This document shows, one piece after another, positions 1-7,027 of a DNA stretch of 18,637 bases. Within the stretch, counting starts at the first letter, position 1. The number at the start of each line of letters is the position of its first letter. Below the pieces are notes generated by a model. It saw nothing but the letters and a program-made list of their open reading frames with translations, had not been told where the DNA came from and made no database searches. The DNA is from an uncultured Fibrobacter sp. (GTDB lineage: Bacteria > Fibrobacterota > Fibrobacteria > Fibrobacterales > Fibrobacteraceae). The stretch spans positions 1 through 18,637 of the forward strand of contig NZ_ONDD01000043.1 of NCBI RefSeq assembly GCF_900316465.1, given 5' to 3'. A program made the translations under genes and the position numbers.

Positions 1-43
1 GCCACCAGCGTTCGTTCTGAGCCAGGATCAAACTCTTCATTAA
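1..43 (-). rRNA. rrs: 16S ribosomal RNA, 5' end (partial)
   Basis: Read on the minus strand, this segment contains the universal 16S 5' sequence AGAGTTTGATCCTGGCTCAG followed by AACGAACGCTGGTGGC, which is helix 1 and the start of helix 2 in bacterial 16S rRNA. By alignment with the E. coli 5' end, the mature RNA should begin near position 43. The rest of the gene lies to the left of the window. A consensus promoter stands about 165 nt upstream, so a transcribed leader is expected. Confidence 0.97.
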
Positions 44-215
44 TTTTTTAAAGTCTTGGTCCCGTTAATCACGTTCGTATAATTGACTATTCCAAGAAAC
101 CTCTTGGACCCGTCACTAAGCACATCTCCGATTCCTTCAATCTTCCCGGCGGCCTCGCGGGCCTCCGTTCTCGTTCGTTTGAGCTCTTCAGCTCTCTCGT
201 TCGAGGGTGAGGCCA

Positions 216-244
216 ATTATAGAACTTTCTGTGACGATTGTCAA
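216..244 (-). promoter_or_regulatory. rRNA operon sigma-70 promoter
   Basis: On the minus strand a perfect TTGACA (positions 239-244) is separated by exactly 17 bp from a perfect TATAAT (216-221), which predicts a start near 209. The 16S 5' end is about 165 nt downstream. A full match to both consensus hexamers fits a very strong promoter. No clear boxA was found in the leader. The leader holds small inverted repeats at 93-108 and 181-194. Confidence 0.92.
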
Positions 245-257
245 GAGGTTTTGCAAC

Positions 258-293
258 TTTTTTTCATTTTTTTTCATTTTTTTTCATTTTTTT
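258..293 (-). promoter_or_regulatory. Phased A-tracts upstream of the rRNA promoter (UP-element-like)
   Basis: Four T-tracts of 7-8 bases on the plus strand (A-tracts on the rRNA strand) are separated by CA dinucleotides and recur exactly every 10 bp. They lie about 50-85 bp upstream of the predicted rRNA start. A-tracts repeated at the helical period bend DNA, and A/T-rich sequence here is where the RNA polymerase alpha subunit contacts UP elements. The role is inferred from position. Confidence 0.7.
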
Positions 294-422
294 GTTCTAT
301 ATCCACATAATAATCAATTTATTAACACTCTATTAACATATTTATTTTGACTATGGCCAATCATAGCCGTTGTTTCTAGCCAATTTTTTCCTTTTCCCAG
401 GTTCTTTTCTATAATTCCATAT

Positions 423-587
423 ATGAGTTACGAGTGCAGACATCTGAGAAATACCTTCTGCAACAAGCGGAAAAAGGAATGCGACCCCGGTGCACCCGGT
501 TGCGTTCTCCGCGGACGGTTCGTATTCCCCTTCAGCGAATCCGCCAATGACTCTGGTAAAAAGAAGCCTAAACCGGACAAGGACTAA
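423..587 (+). CDS. Small Cys-containing basic protein, 54 aa, function unknown
   Basis: ATG at 423 opens a 54-codon frame ending in TAA at 585-587. The protein is short and polar. It has four cysteines at residues 5, 13, 20 and 27 (C-x7-C-x6-C-x6-C) in its first half, a basic stretch NKRKKEC, and a Lys/Pro-rich tail. The cysteine spacing could suit a small metal-binding knuckle, but I recognise no family. There is no Shine-Dalgarno sequence. A TATAAT at 410-415 predicts a transcript starting 0-1 nt before the ATG, so it may be leaderless. Only 6 bp separate its stop from the acyltransferase start in the same frame, and that gene's AAGGA ribosome site lies in its last codons, which suggests coupling. 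No homology search was possible. Confidence 0.55.
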   Translation: MSYECRHLRNTFCNKRKKECDPGAPGCVLRGRFVFPFSESANDSGKKKPKPDKD

Positions 588-593
588 CTCACC

Positions 594-1430
594 TTGTTCA
601 AGATCGGCTACATTTTCGAAAAAATATTATATAGGGCGTTGCTCACATCTGGCTGGAAGCAAGGTGTTGTACAAGCTAATTTGCAATATACGCACCCTGA
701 ATATTCAAAAATAATTTGTTCAAACGAATATAGACAAATTATAAAGCACCTGACACACCACGTAACCGATATTCTTTTTGACTTCGGTTCATTCAAGAAA
801 TTGCCGCACGACTTTAGCAATTATCCCTTCAAGAAAAACAGTATTACATACAAGCTAGCAGAAGGAAGCGAACCCATTTTGAACAAAATGCGCGAAGGTG
901 GAATATTCCTGACCGCGCACTACGGAAACTACGAAGCGATTGGCCCCTGGCTCTGCCGTCTGGGCATTCCACTCAAGGCAAGCTATATACCGCTTAAACC
1001 CGCATGGCTCAACCGCATTGTCGAAAATAAAATCCGTTCTGTAGACAAAAGAAATTATTCAGTGAACGCCAAGAGCCCGCGCGAATTCTTGCGAATCCTC
1101 GATGACAAAAACTTGTTCTGCCTATTGATGGATCAAGACAGCCGAATCGAAAGTGCCGCCACGGCAACGTTCCTCGGAAAACAAGTACACGTCAATCCAC
1201 TGCCAGATTTTTTATTAAGGCACCGTCCGGATACTCCCGTATTCATCTGTTGGCTCGAAGAAACCACTACAGAAAAAATCCTGCACGCAACGGAAATCAC
1301 TCCGGCAAACAACAGCGTAATCGGCGAATTCAACCGTTGGCTTGATAACCGGATTACCAAAGATTCAACGCTATGGTACGGCTGGACACACCGACGGTTC
1401 TACAGTTGCAATCCCCAAATATATGGATAA
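594..1430 (+). CDS. LpxL/HtrB-family lysophospholipid (lipid A-type) acyltransferase
   Basis: The 278-aa protein carries the hallmarks of the LpxL/LpxM acyltransferase superfamily: the catalytic H-x4-E motif HYGNYE (H109, E114), the segment MDQDSR (about 179-184), and a C-terminal LWYGWTHRRF like the WxxxHRRW ending of the family. Such enzymes transfer an acyl chain to a lipid A precursor or a related glycolipid at the cytoplasmic membrane. It is slightly shorter than the usual 290-310 aa and lacks an obvious N-terminal membrane helix, so the exact substrate is uncertain. The start is TTG at 594, chosen because the in-frame TAA at 585-587 blocks anything earlier and AAGGA at 579-583 is a suitable ribosome site. 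It probably forms an operon with the small ORF upstream. Confidence 0.85.
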   Translation: MFKIGYIFEKILYRALLTSGWKQGVVQANLQYTHPEYSKIICSNEYRQIIKHLTHHVTDILFDFGSFKKLPHDFSNYPFKKNSITYKLAEGSEPILNKMREGGIFLTAHYGNYEAIGPWLCRLGIPLKASYIPLKPAWLNRIVENKIRSVDKRNYSVNAKSPREFLRILDDKNLFCLLMDQDSRIESAATATFLGKQVHVNPLPDFLLRHRPDTPVFICWLEETTTEKILHATEITPANNSVIGEFNRWLDNRITKDSTLWYGWTHRRFYSCNPQIYG

Positions 1431-1467
1431 TTATTCCAAGGTGGAATAATTATCCTGATTCCTTTTT
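1425..1467 (+). terminator. Terminator hairpin overlapping the acyltransferase stop codon
   Basis: A perfect 13-bp inverted repeat (GGATAATTATTCC at 1425-1437 and its complement at 1443-1455) encloses a 5-nt loop. Its left arm contains the last Gly codon and the TAA stop of the acyltransferase gene. Five Ts follow at 1463-1467. The stem is AT-rich and the T-run starts 7 nt after it, so it may be a weak terminator or an mRNA 3' stabiliser. Confidence 0.6.
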
Positions 1468-1510
1468 GTAGAAAAAACTATATATATGGATATAGAAGAG
1501 TGTTGGGAAA

Positions 1511-2848
1511 ATGCAGATACTTGAAAATGAAAATATTTCAAATATTGATGACGCAAAGGTTGTTCAGCCTCTCGCGAAACGCAAGCTTGTTCTTGTACAA
1601 ATCAATAGCCCTTCCCTCAAAAAACTTCGTGCCATGCTTTCGGAAGAATACCCAATTATTGATGTGGATTCCGAAAAAGAAGCCGTGCAATTGGTAGACA
1701 AACAGCACGACAATATTTCCGCTGTATTGTTCAACGTAGAGCTGTGCAAGCAAAGCGGATTCTGGCTACAGAAAGTTCTGAACGAAGATAAACGTTTCGT
1801 AGGAATTCCAAACATTGGCATTTCTACCGTCGCGGATTCCGACGACTACAAACTCTGCATCGCCGCCGGTGCAAACGAATACTTTGAACCGCCGTTCCGC
1901 AAGGAACTTGTCATGCTCCGGCTTAACAATGCCATCAGGGGCAAGGACTCGGCCACATTCTCCGAAGTCGAAAAAATTCTGAAGGAACTGCCGTCGAATA
2001 TTTACCTGAAAGACGCCGAAGGCAAGTACGTTTTCGCCACCCACTACTGGCACCACCTGCATACCGAAGGTGACCCGAACTGGACCATTCGCGGAAAGAC
2101 CGATATAGAAATCCGCGAAGACAAGGAAAACGCCAAAAAAGCCATGGAATCGGATAAGGAACTTCTGCGCACAGGCAAGGGCACCAACTACGTCATTAAG
2201 GAACAAGGTAAAGACGGTGTCGAATACCTGGAACTTATCAAGCGACCTGTCTTTGATGATAATGGTAAAGTTAGCGGAATTATCGCACTTATAAATAACG
2301 TAACAGAAATCCAGTCGCTAAAACTGGAACTCGAAAAACGTTCCAAGACCGATTCGCTCACAGGCCTTTTAAACAAGCAGGAAACCGAAAGCGAAATTAC
2401 CCGCATCACCGAAAGCAACAGCGATGAACGTGGTGCCTTGATGATGATCGATGTAGACAAGTTCAAAGAGATTAACGATTCATTCGGTCATGCCGCAGGC
2501 GACCGCGTGCTTACGGCAATCGGAACCATTCTGCACAATTCATTCAAGGGAATGGATATTACAGGGCGTATCGGTGGCGATGAATTTATGGTATACTTGC
2601 GCGACATCAAGCCCGATACGGCAATCAAGCTTGCCGCAATGATTTCGGATAAAGCAAGACACCTTTTTGCGGGCGAATCTTTAGAAAGGCACGTTTCGCT
2701 TTCAATAGGATTATCCGTATTCCCCGAACACGGTAAGAAATTCGAAGACCTGTACCGTGCAGCTGACATGGCGCTTTACTCTGTAAAGGAACATGGCAGG
2801 GATTTTTACAAGATGTATTCTCCAGAACTGAAGAGTCTGCACAACTAG
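1511..2848 (+). CDS. Degenerate receiver-PAS-GGDEF protein (putative diguanylate cyclase)
   Basis: The 445-aa soluble protein has three parts. Residues about 25-140 resemble a response-regulator receiver, but the phosphoacceptor Asp is Asn (N75 in LFNVEL) and the conserved Lys before PF is Pro (EPPF), so it is probably not phosphorylated. Residues about 150-268 form a PAS-like domain (NIYLKDAEGKYVF ... GIIALINNVTEIQ). Residues about 275-440 form a GGDEF domain with an intact GGDEF at 355-359 and DxDxFKxxND upstream, so c-di-GMP synthesis is likely. The inhibitory RxxD site is KGMD (346-349), with Lys replacing Arg. ATG 1511 is the first start after an in-frame stop at 1493-1495; the ribosome site (GGGAAA) is weak. 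The gene appears monocistronic. Confidence 0.88.
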   Translation: MQILENENISNIDDAKVVQPLAKRKLVLVQINSPSLKKLRAMLSEEYPIIDVDSEKEAVQLVDKQHDNISAVLFNVELCKQSGFWLQKVLNEDKRFVGIPNIGISTVADSDDYKLCIAAGANEYFEPPFRKELVMLRLNNAIRGKDSATFSEVEKILKELPSNIYLKDAEGKYVFATHYWHHLHTEGDPNWTIRGKTDIEIREDKENAKKAMESDKELLRTGKGTNYVIKEQGKDGVEYLELIKRPVFDDNGKVSGIIALINNVTEIQSLKLELEKRSKTDSLTGLLNKQETESEITRITESNSDERGALMMIDVDKFKEINDSFGHAAGDRVLTAIGTILHNSFKGMDITGRIGGDEFMVYLRDIKPDTAIKLAAMISDKARHLFAGESLERHVSLSIGLSVFPEHGKKFEDLYRAADMALYSVKEHGRDFYKMYSPELKSLHN

Positions 2849-2999
2849 TCTTGTGCTCCGGACGCATTCCCGGAAAATCTTCGTCTGTCCAAAACCTGGA
2901 ATACCAGAAAAGATAAATGAGCGTGAGAACCGTGAAGCCTGCGATGCAGAGCAGTTTGAACAACATAACGGTTGTTGCGTAATCAGTTGGTGTGTACAT
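2625..2999 (-). CDS. Possible small single-pass membrane protein (doubtful)
   Basis: The frame from the ATG at 2997-2999 begins with about 55 protein-like residues: a polar start, one hydrophobic helix (VMLFKLLCIAGFTVLTLIYL), an aromatic WYSRFW segment, then DEDFPGMRPEHK. The rest runs about 220 nt antisense through the 3' end of the GGDEF gene and looks unlike normal protein. The real protein may therefore be only the N-terminal part, with the stop lost or misread here. A longer in-frame start exists at 3029. GGGG lies upstream of the ATG as a weak ribosome site. A terminator separates it from the lipoprotein gene, so it would need its own promoter, which I cannot see. I recognise no family. 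Confidence 0.3.
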   Translation of the reverse strand: MYTPTDYATTVMLFKLLCIAGFTVLTLIYLFWYSRFWTDEDFPGMRPEHKTSCADSSVLENTSCKNPCHVPLQSKAPCQLHGTGLRISYRVRGIRIILLKAKRAFLKIRPQKGVLLYPKSLRQA

Positions 3000-3032
3000 T
3001 CTAACCCCGTAGTGGAACAACCACAACACACC

Positions 3033-3064
3033 AAAAACCGCGCCAAATATATTTTTTGGCGCGG
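3033..3064 (-). terminator. Rho-independent terminator downstream of the lipoprotein gene
   Basis: On the minus strand a GC-rich stem CCGCGCC / GGCGCGG (3058-3064 and 3038-3044), extended by A/T pairs, is followed at once by five Ts (3033-3037). It lies about 70 nt past the stop of the 3133-3579 gene. On the plus strand no T-run follows, so it should act mainly on minus-strand transcripts. Confidence 0.8.
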
Positions 3065-3132
3065 CTCAAGTCAAACTGATTTGATTACGAAAATCTAGTA
3101 TTAATTACACTAAATAGCTTACTGCAAAACGC

Positions 3133-3579
3133 TTAGTTTGCGGTACGCATTCCGGCAGCTTCGAACGTTGCCTTGTTCTTCGGATCGGGCACGGCAACCG
3201 TGGTAATCCAGTTGTATTCGGCAATGCCGGCGAGACCGACGCGAGCGCAGAGTTGGTCGCGGGCCACATTGTAAGCATTGAGAATCTGGATCTTTTCGGT
3301 ATCGTTAGCCTTGTCGATACGTTCGGACCAACGCACACCGAGTTCCACGAGAGCGGCACTTGCCTTCACGTAGAGCTTTGCCTTTTCGGAGGAAATTTCC
3401 GAAGAAGCCGGAGCATTGAATGCATCGACCTGCACGATAGGCACGGTCTTCGGAGTGGATGCCTGCACCTGGTTCATTTCAGGCACGTTATCGTCGGCGC
3501 TATCGCAAGCGACAAACACCGGAGCTACGAAAAAAGAGGCGATCATCAACAACGCCACTTTTAGGATTCGTCTTGACAT
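3133..3579 (-). CDS. Small putative lipoprotein, function unknown
   Basis: The 148-aa protein has a lipoprotein signal peptide: positive N-terminus MSRR, hydrophobic core, then FVAC with the lipid-accepting Cys at residue 25. Asp follows the Cys; in E. coli that +2 residue keeps lipoproteins in the inner membrane, but the rule may not hold here. The mature part has a Ser/Thr/Pro-rich linker and a helical segment (about 65-125). I do not recognise a family. The start is supported by AGAGG (SD-like) 8 nt upstream of ATG. It begins 22 nt after the tRNA-Met gene on the same strand, so it may be co-transcribed from the tRNA promoter. A strong terminator follows. Confidence 0.75.
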   Translation of the reverse strand: MSRRILKVALLMIASFFVAPVFVACDSADDNVPEMNQVQASTPKTVPIVQVDAFNAPASSEISSEKAKLYVKASAALVELGVRWSERIDKANDTEKIQILNAYNVARDQLCARVGLAGIAEYNWITTVAVPDPKNKATFEAAGMRTAN

Positions 3580-3601
3580 ATCAGCCTCTTTTTCAAAATA
3601 C

Positions 3602-3674
3602 TAGCGGCTTGTGGGCTCGAACCACAGACCTGCGGATTATGATTCCGACGCTCTACCAACTGAGCTAAGCCGCC
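3602..3674 (-). tRNA. tRNA-Met (anticodon CAT), elongator type likely
   Basis: The minus strand folds into a 73-nt cloverleaf: acceptor GGCGGCT/AGCCGCT (G1 pairs with U72 as a wobble), D arm GCTC-AGTTGGTA-GAGC, anticodon loop ATCATAA with anticodon CAT, and T arm TGTGG-TTCGAGC-CCACA, with A73 as discriminator. The first anticodon-stem pair (27-43) is a T-C mismatch. CCA is not encoded. The intact acceptor pairing argues against initiator tRNA. GGCGGC...GCCGCT resembles elongator tRNA-Met of other bacteria, but tRNA-Ile2, which also has CAT before lysidine modification, cannot be excluded by eye. Confidence 0.93.
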
Positions 3675-3686
3675 AAATTTTTCCCA

Positions 3687-3715
3687 AATTTAGTCAATTA
3701 GTTTTAAAAATTCAA
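3687..3715 (-). promoter_or_regulatory. Promoter of tRNA-Met (and probably the lipoprotein gene)
   Basis: On the minus strand TTGAAT (3710-3715) lies 17 bp from TAAATT (3687-3692). The predicted start is about 6 nt before the mature tRNA 5' end at 3674, a normal arrangement for a tRNA gene. Confidence 0.65.
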
Positions 3716-3720
3716 GGGGT

Positions 3721-4461
3721 CTATTCAAAATAAACTGTAGTTTCTACAAATTTTTCGCCCCATTCAATCAATTGCCAGCCCGGAGCGGCACTTTTCAGAT
3801 TAAAATAGGGTACGTTCGGGTCAATCTGGAACTGAGTCGCCGGTGCAACATGCACAATCTGGCGTCCCATGTTCACTTCGAATTGGTGATGGTAATGACC
3901 AGCGTAAATGTGGGTCAAGTTCTTGATACCCGCAAGTACTTGCTGGACTTCGACCATGTTTTCAAGGTGGTAACGCAAGTCCATGAAACGGTGACCACAG
4001 AAACAAGGCGGATGATGCATGAAGAGAATGACTTCGCCCTTGATCTTCGAAGCTTCTTCTTGCAACCATGTCAACTGTTCCTGTGAAACATTCCCGCATC
4101 CGCTATCCAGGAAGAACATTGTCTTGCCTTCCAAGTCGTAGCGGTAGAAACATCTGTCGCCATGAATCCTCGATTCAATATCAAAATACTTGCGCATGAT
4201 ATTGAGGTCATCATGGTTACCGGGAATAATGCACCACGGACTCTTGTAGTCCTTCAATAAAGATGCAACGTATTCGTATGCACCGGGTTCTGAATGTTCA
4301 GAAAGATCGCCAGACAACACCAAAAGATCCAGGTCTTGCATAGACTCGGAATCTAGAGCTTTGCGGAAATTGGCGCAAACGTCGATTCCCTGTACGAGCT
4401 CGTTTCCGTTTCCAATATGGATATCGGATACCTGACCTATTTTAAGGATCTTTGATGACAT
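3721..4461 (-). CDS. Calcineurin-like metallophosphoesterase (class III phosphodiesterase type)
   Basis: The 246-aa protein contains the full set of metal-binding motifs of the superfamily in order: DIH (D13, H15), SGDLSEH (about 50-56), GNHD (81-84), MHHPP (148-152) and AGHYHH (187-192). Size and motif spacing resemble CpdA-type cyclic-nucleotide phosphodiesterases, though the substrate cannot be read from sequence. No signal peptide or membrane segment is seen, so it should be cytoplasmic. ATG 4461 has no Shine-Dalgarno sequence. TATATT at 4473-4478 (minus) predicts a leader of only about 5 nt. It is transcribed toward the tRNA gene and appears monocistronic. Confidence 0.88.
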   Translation of the reverse strand: MSSKILKIGQVSDIHIGNGNELVQGIDVCANFRKALDSESMQDLDLLVLSGDLSEHSEPGAYEYVASLLKDYKSPWCIIPGNHDDLNIMRKYFDIESRIHGDRCFYRYDLEGKTMFFLDSGCGNVSQEQLTWLQEEASKIKGEVILFMHHPPCFCGHRFMDLRYHLENMVEVQQVLAGIKNLTHIYAGHYHHQFEVNMGRQIVHVAPATQFQIDPNVPYFNLKSAAPGWQLIEWGEKFVETTVYFE

Positions 4462-4797
4462 TTTGTCTGTACAATATAACTTTTAAAATGGCCCAGAGCG
4501 CTAGATTTTTCCACTTTTTTGCCAAATGTGACCCATATCATACCGATTTTCAACATAATTTGGTGTATCATCTGTGAATTGGTATTGAAAATTCACCTTC
4601 AACACTTATCAACATTGAAAAAAGTGAACAGAATGAAAGTTTTCAACATTTATACCCACTGATTTTAGTTTTATAACTTTTTGACCATCAATGAGTTATG
4701 TTTTCAATTTCACAATTCTATCCACTATTCACGGCACTAATTACTATTACTATTTATATAAATAATTAGTGTTTATTGATATAGGTGTGGATTTGAC
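4462..4797. other. AT-rich intergenic region with repeated TTWTCAACA motifs
   Basis: No gene is seen in this 336-bp gap. It contains four same-strand 9-mers ending in CAACA: TTTTCAACA at 4547-4555 and 4640-4648, CCTTCAACA at 4596-4604, and TTATCAACA at 4606-4614. TTTTCAACA and TTATCAACA are one base from the DnaA-box consensus TTWTNCACA. A 9-bp inverted repeat (CACTAATTA / TAATTAGTG) spans 4735-4771 just beyond the bactofilin stop but has no T-run. The metallophosphoesterase promoter lies at the left end. Confidence 0.5.
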
Positions 4798-5217
4798 TTA
4801 AAGGTCTAAATCCTTGGGGCCCTTAACCGGCTGCTGCTTAGGCTGCTGTTGAGGAGCAGGCTGTGCTGCCTGGGCAGGAGCGACCTGAGGAGCACCCATC
4901 TGGCAGTTACCCTGGAAGATAGCGCCTTCCTGGATAATGAGACGCTTGGTCTTGATATTGCCTTCGAACTGGGAAGTGCTTTCGAGGATGAGCTTATCAG
5001 AGCAATCGATGTTGCCCTTGACAGAACCGGCAACCACTGCAGTGGTAGTCTTGATATCAGCTTCGACCACGCCCTGACGTTCGACGATAAGTTCACCTTC
5101 GATAGTGATGCCGCCAATGACGTTACCAGCAACGCGCACGTCGCTGTTGCCGCTGATGTCGCCCTTAATGGTCACGCTGTGACCGATCTGAGTGATTTCC
5201 TGTTCTTTTGTAGCCAT
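4798..5217 (-). CDS. bac: Bactofilin cytoskeletal protein
   Basis: The 139-aa protein has the bactofilin beta-helix core (about 8-105), built of short repeats with Gly, Val and Ile such as VTIKGDISGNSDVRVAGNV, ITIEGELIVE and VVAGSVKGNIDC. A Pro/Gln/Ala-rich disordered tail follows (about 107-139). Bactofilins polymerise without nucleotide at the membrane and scaffold cell-wall enzymes, and in Myxococcus they position ParAB. It is last in the rsmG-parA-parB-M23 cluster, 16 bp after the peptidase stop. GAGG lies 8 nt before ATG 5217. The gene symbol is generic. Confidence 0.92.
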   Translation of the reverse strand: MATKEQEITQIGHSVTIKGDISGNSDVRVAGNVIGGITIEGELIVERQGVVEADIKTTTAVVAGSVKGNIDCSDKLILESTSQFEGNIKTKRLIIQEGAIFQGNCQMGAPQVAPAQAAQPAPQQQPKQQPVKGPKDLDL

Positions 5218-5233
5218 TTTATACCTCGTATGG

Positions 5234-6025
5234 TTAATAGTTTATGAAAAGCTCGGGATCCATTTCCTTGCCATCTTTAGTTATAGAATAGTGCAAGTGC
5301 GGGGCACTGCTGTTTCCCGTATTCCCGACTGTTCCTATAATTTCGCCCTTCCCGACATTGCGGCCCTTTCGAGTACGAATGTCTTTTAAGTGAGAGTAAC
5401 TGGTAATATAACCATTTTGATGATCGATGACGACTGTGTTTCCCAGTTCGTCTTTCTGTCCGGCGTATTCTACGACTCCGCTACCCGATGCAAACACCGG
5501 ATTTCCGACTTGGGCCGAAAAGTCGGTCCCAAGGTGGTCGTCCATTTCGCTGAATTTCTTGCTCACGATTCCCACTACCGGAATCACGTTCGGAATATGT
5601 TCCAGACGAACCTTGTCTTCGTGCGATTTCCAACCGCCTTCGTAATCGACATCGATTTTTTGTGAAGGCGTGTGGGCGAACCTGCTCTTGTCGATAAGGC
5701 TGTTGACCTTGCCCGAATCGTTTTCGATGAACGTGCCCAGGATATTCTGGATTCGTTCTTCGAGAACCCAGAGTGAATCGATTCTCAAGAAGAGTTCTTC
5801 GTAGTTGGCGTTTTGCTTTACGAGCTGTCCGTTTGCGGTGCGGATTTTTTCGTAGTTCACCATCATGCGGCCAATTCGGCCTGCATTATATATAAGGAAT
5901 CCCGAAGCTACAACCAGTATGACCAGGAAGATTTTCAGGAAAAGGAACCACTTCGTGTTGATACGATAGCTCTTGATTTCCTTGGAGTCTTCCGGAATAA
6001 TTTGAACTTTATAGTACTTGCTCAT
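5234..6025 (-). CDS. Membrane-anchored M23 peptidoglycan endopeptidase
   Basis: The 263-aa protein has a short cytoplasmic N-terminus, one membrane helix (about 26-47), a helical/coiled-coil linker (about 52-105) and a C-terminal LytM/M23 domain. The zinc and catalytic residues look intact: HLGTD (H164, D168), the YSH at 210-212 and HLH (243-245). It should therefore cut peptide cross-links in periplasmic peptidoglycan rather than act as an inactive activator. The ATG directly abuts the parB TAA (TAAATG), indicating translational coupling. M23 peptidases are often encoded beside bactofilins, which localise them to shape the cell, and that is the likely job here. Confidence 0.92.
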   Translation of the reverse strand: MSKYYKVQIIPEDSKEIKSYRINTKWFLFLKIFLVILVVASGFLIYNAGRIGRMMVNYEKIRTANGQLVKQNANYEELFLRIDSLWVLEERIQNILGTFIENDSGKVNSLIDKSRFAHTPSQKIDVDYEGGWKSHEDKVRLEHIPNVIPVVGIVSKKFSEMDDHLGTDFSAQVGNPVFASGSGVVEYAGQKDELGNTVVIDHQNGYITSYSHLKDIRTRKGRNVGKGEIIGTVGNTGNSSAPHLHYSITKDGKEMDPELFINY

Positions 6026-7024
6026 TTAGCGTTCCATGAGTTCCTGGATTCGGTTAAGGTCGTCCATGGAATAATAGTTAATAACGATTGAACCTTTGGT
6101 CTCGGTCGAAGCACTCGGGTTAATTTGGACCTTGGTGCCAAAGAAGGTTTCGAGGCGGGACTCGAATTGTTTCATGTCGGCGCTCAGTTCCGGCTTCGGC
6201 TTGGCTTCGACTTCGGGCTTGTGGACTTCCGGCTGGTCTTCGTCTGCTGGTGCAGCCTGTTCTGGCTGGGCTGCCTTCGGTTCTTCGCCGCGGGCAATCG
6301 CTTCGATTTGGCGGACGTTCAAGCCTTCTTCGATAATTCGCTTGGCGACTTCTTCAGGATTCTGGATCTTGTCGCTGCAAAGGGCGCGAGCGGCACCGCC
6401 CGAAATTTTTCCTTCTTCTATCCACAAAAGTACGACTTCCGGGAGCTTGAGGAGGCGGAGACTGTTGGTAATTGCAGAGCGCGACTTACTCACAATCTTG
6501 GACAGATCTTCGTGAGTGTAGCCGTGATTATCGATCAATTGTTGATAAGATTTGGCGACTTCGACCGGGTTCAGGTCGACACGCTGGATATTTTCAATGA
6601 GGGCCCATTCGGCCATGGCCTTGTCGTCAAGGTTTTCATAAACCTGGGCCTTGATGGTCTGGAGTCCGGCAAGCTTGGTGGCACGAGTACGGCGTTCACC
6701 GCTAATAAGCTGGTAACGGTCGCCCACCTTGCGAACGGCGATCGGCTGGATCAACCCGTGCTGTTCGATAGATTCTGCAAGTTCGACCAGTTCGTCGTCG
6801 CTGAAAACCTTACGCGGCTGGAACGGGTTCGGGTCGATAAGTTCGACATTGATTTCGACGACTTTCTGGGAGTTATCAACAGTTTCGGATTTTTCGGCAG
6901 AGTTCTGCGAACTATTTTCGCCGGATTGTGGATTGGACTGTTGAATGTCGGAGGCTGCCGGAGCGGAGTGATCCTTGAGGATATCGGCGAGGCTGCGACC
7001 CAATGCGAAAGACTTTTTACCCAT
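6026..7024 (-). CDS. parB: ParB chromosome-partitioning protein (parS-binding CTPase)
   Basis: The 332-aa protein has a variable Gln/Ser-rich N-terminus, then the ParB/Srx N-domain with PNPFQPRKVF (about 65-74), GLIQPIAVR and the CTP-binding motif GERRTRA (109-115). It continues with ENIQR (144-148), a helix-turn-helix that reads parS (about 165-195), a Pro/Glu-rich linker (about 250-280), and a C-terminal dimerisation domain. In the ParABS system ParB loads at parS, spreads as a CTP clamp and is moved by ParA. Six candidate parS sites lie 1.5-5 kb upstream. The start is 3 nt after the parA stop with GGGAAAG as ribosome site. Confidence 0.97.
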   Translation of the reverse strand: MGKKSFALGRSLADILKDHSAPAASDIQQSNPQSGENSSQNSAEKSETVDNSQKVVEINVELIDPNPFQPRKVFSDDELVELAESIEQHGLIQPIAVRKVGDRYQLISGERRTRATKLAGLQTIKAQVYENLDDKAMAEWALIENIQRVDLNPVEVAKSYQQLIDNHGYTHEDLSKIVSKSRSAITNSLRLLKLPEVVLLWIEEGKISGGAARALCSDKIQNPEEVAKRIIEEGLNVRQIEAIARGEEPKAAQPEQAAPADEDQPEVHKPEVEAKPKPELSADMKQFESRLETFFGTKVQINPSASTETKGSIVINYYSMDDLNRIQELMER

Positions 7025-7027
7025 TTA

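Larger units (their letters stand above)
44..422. other. Intergenic region between 16S rRNA and the first plus-strand ORF
   Basis: This gap holds the 16S leader, the rRNA promoter and its A-tracts (listed separately). Position 299-307 (ATATCCACA) is one mismatch from a DnaA box. The remainder, 308-409, is AT-rich, and I see no gene in it. A TATAAT at 410-415 is suitably placed for the small ORF at 423. Confidence 0.6.

Noticed and set aside
258..293. The T-tract repeats as a CRISPR or satellite array
   Set aside because: Units are 10 bp with no spacers; they are better explained as phased A-tracts of the rRNA promoter.
83..310. A 75-codon frame in the 16S leader region
   Set aside because: It covers the rRNA promoter and A-tracts; the C-terminus is merely poly-Phe from T-runs.
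3602..3674. Initiator tRNA-fMet
   Set aside because: The first acceptor position can pair (G-U) and the GGCGGC stem fits the elongator type; initiator tRNAs have a true mismatch and three G-C pairs in the anticodon stem.
4735..4771. Inverted repeat CACTAATTA/TAATTAGTG as the bactofilin operon terminator
   Set aside because: The stem is AT-only apart from its ends, the loop is about 19 nt and no T-run follows on the minus strand.
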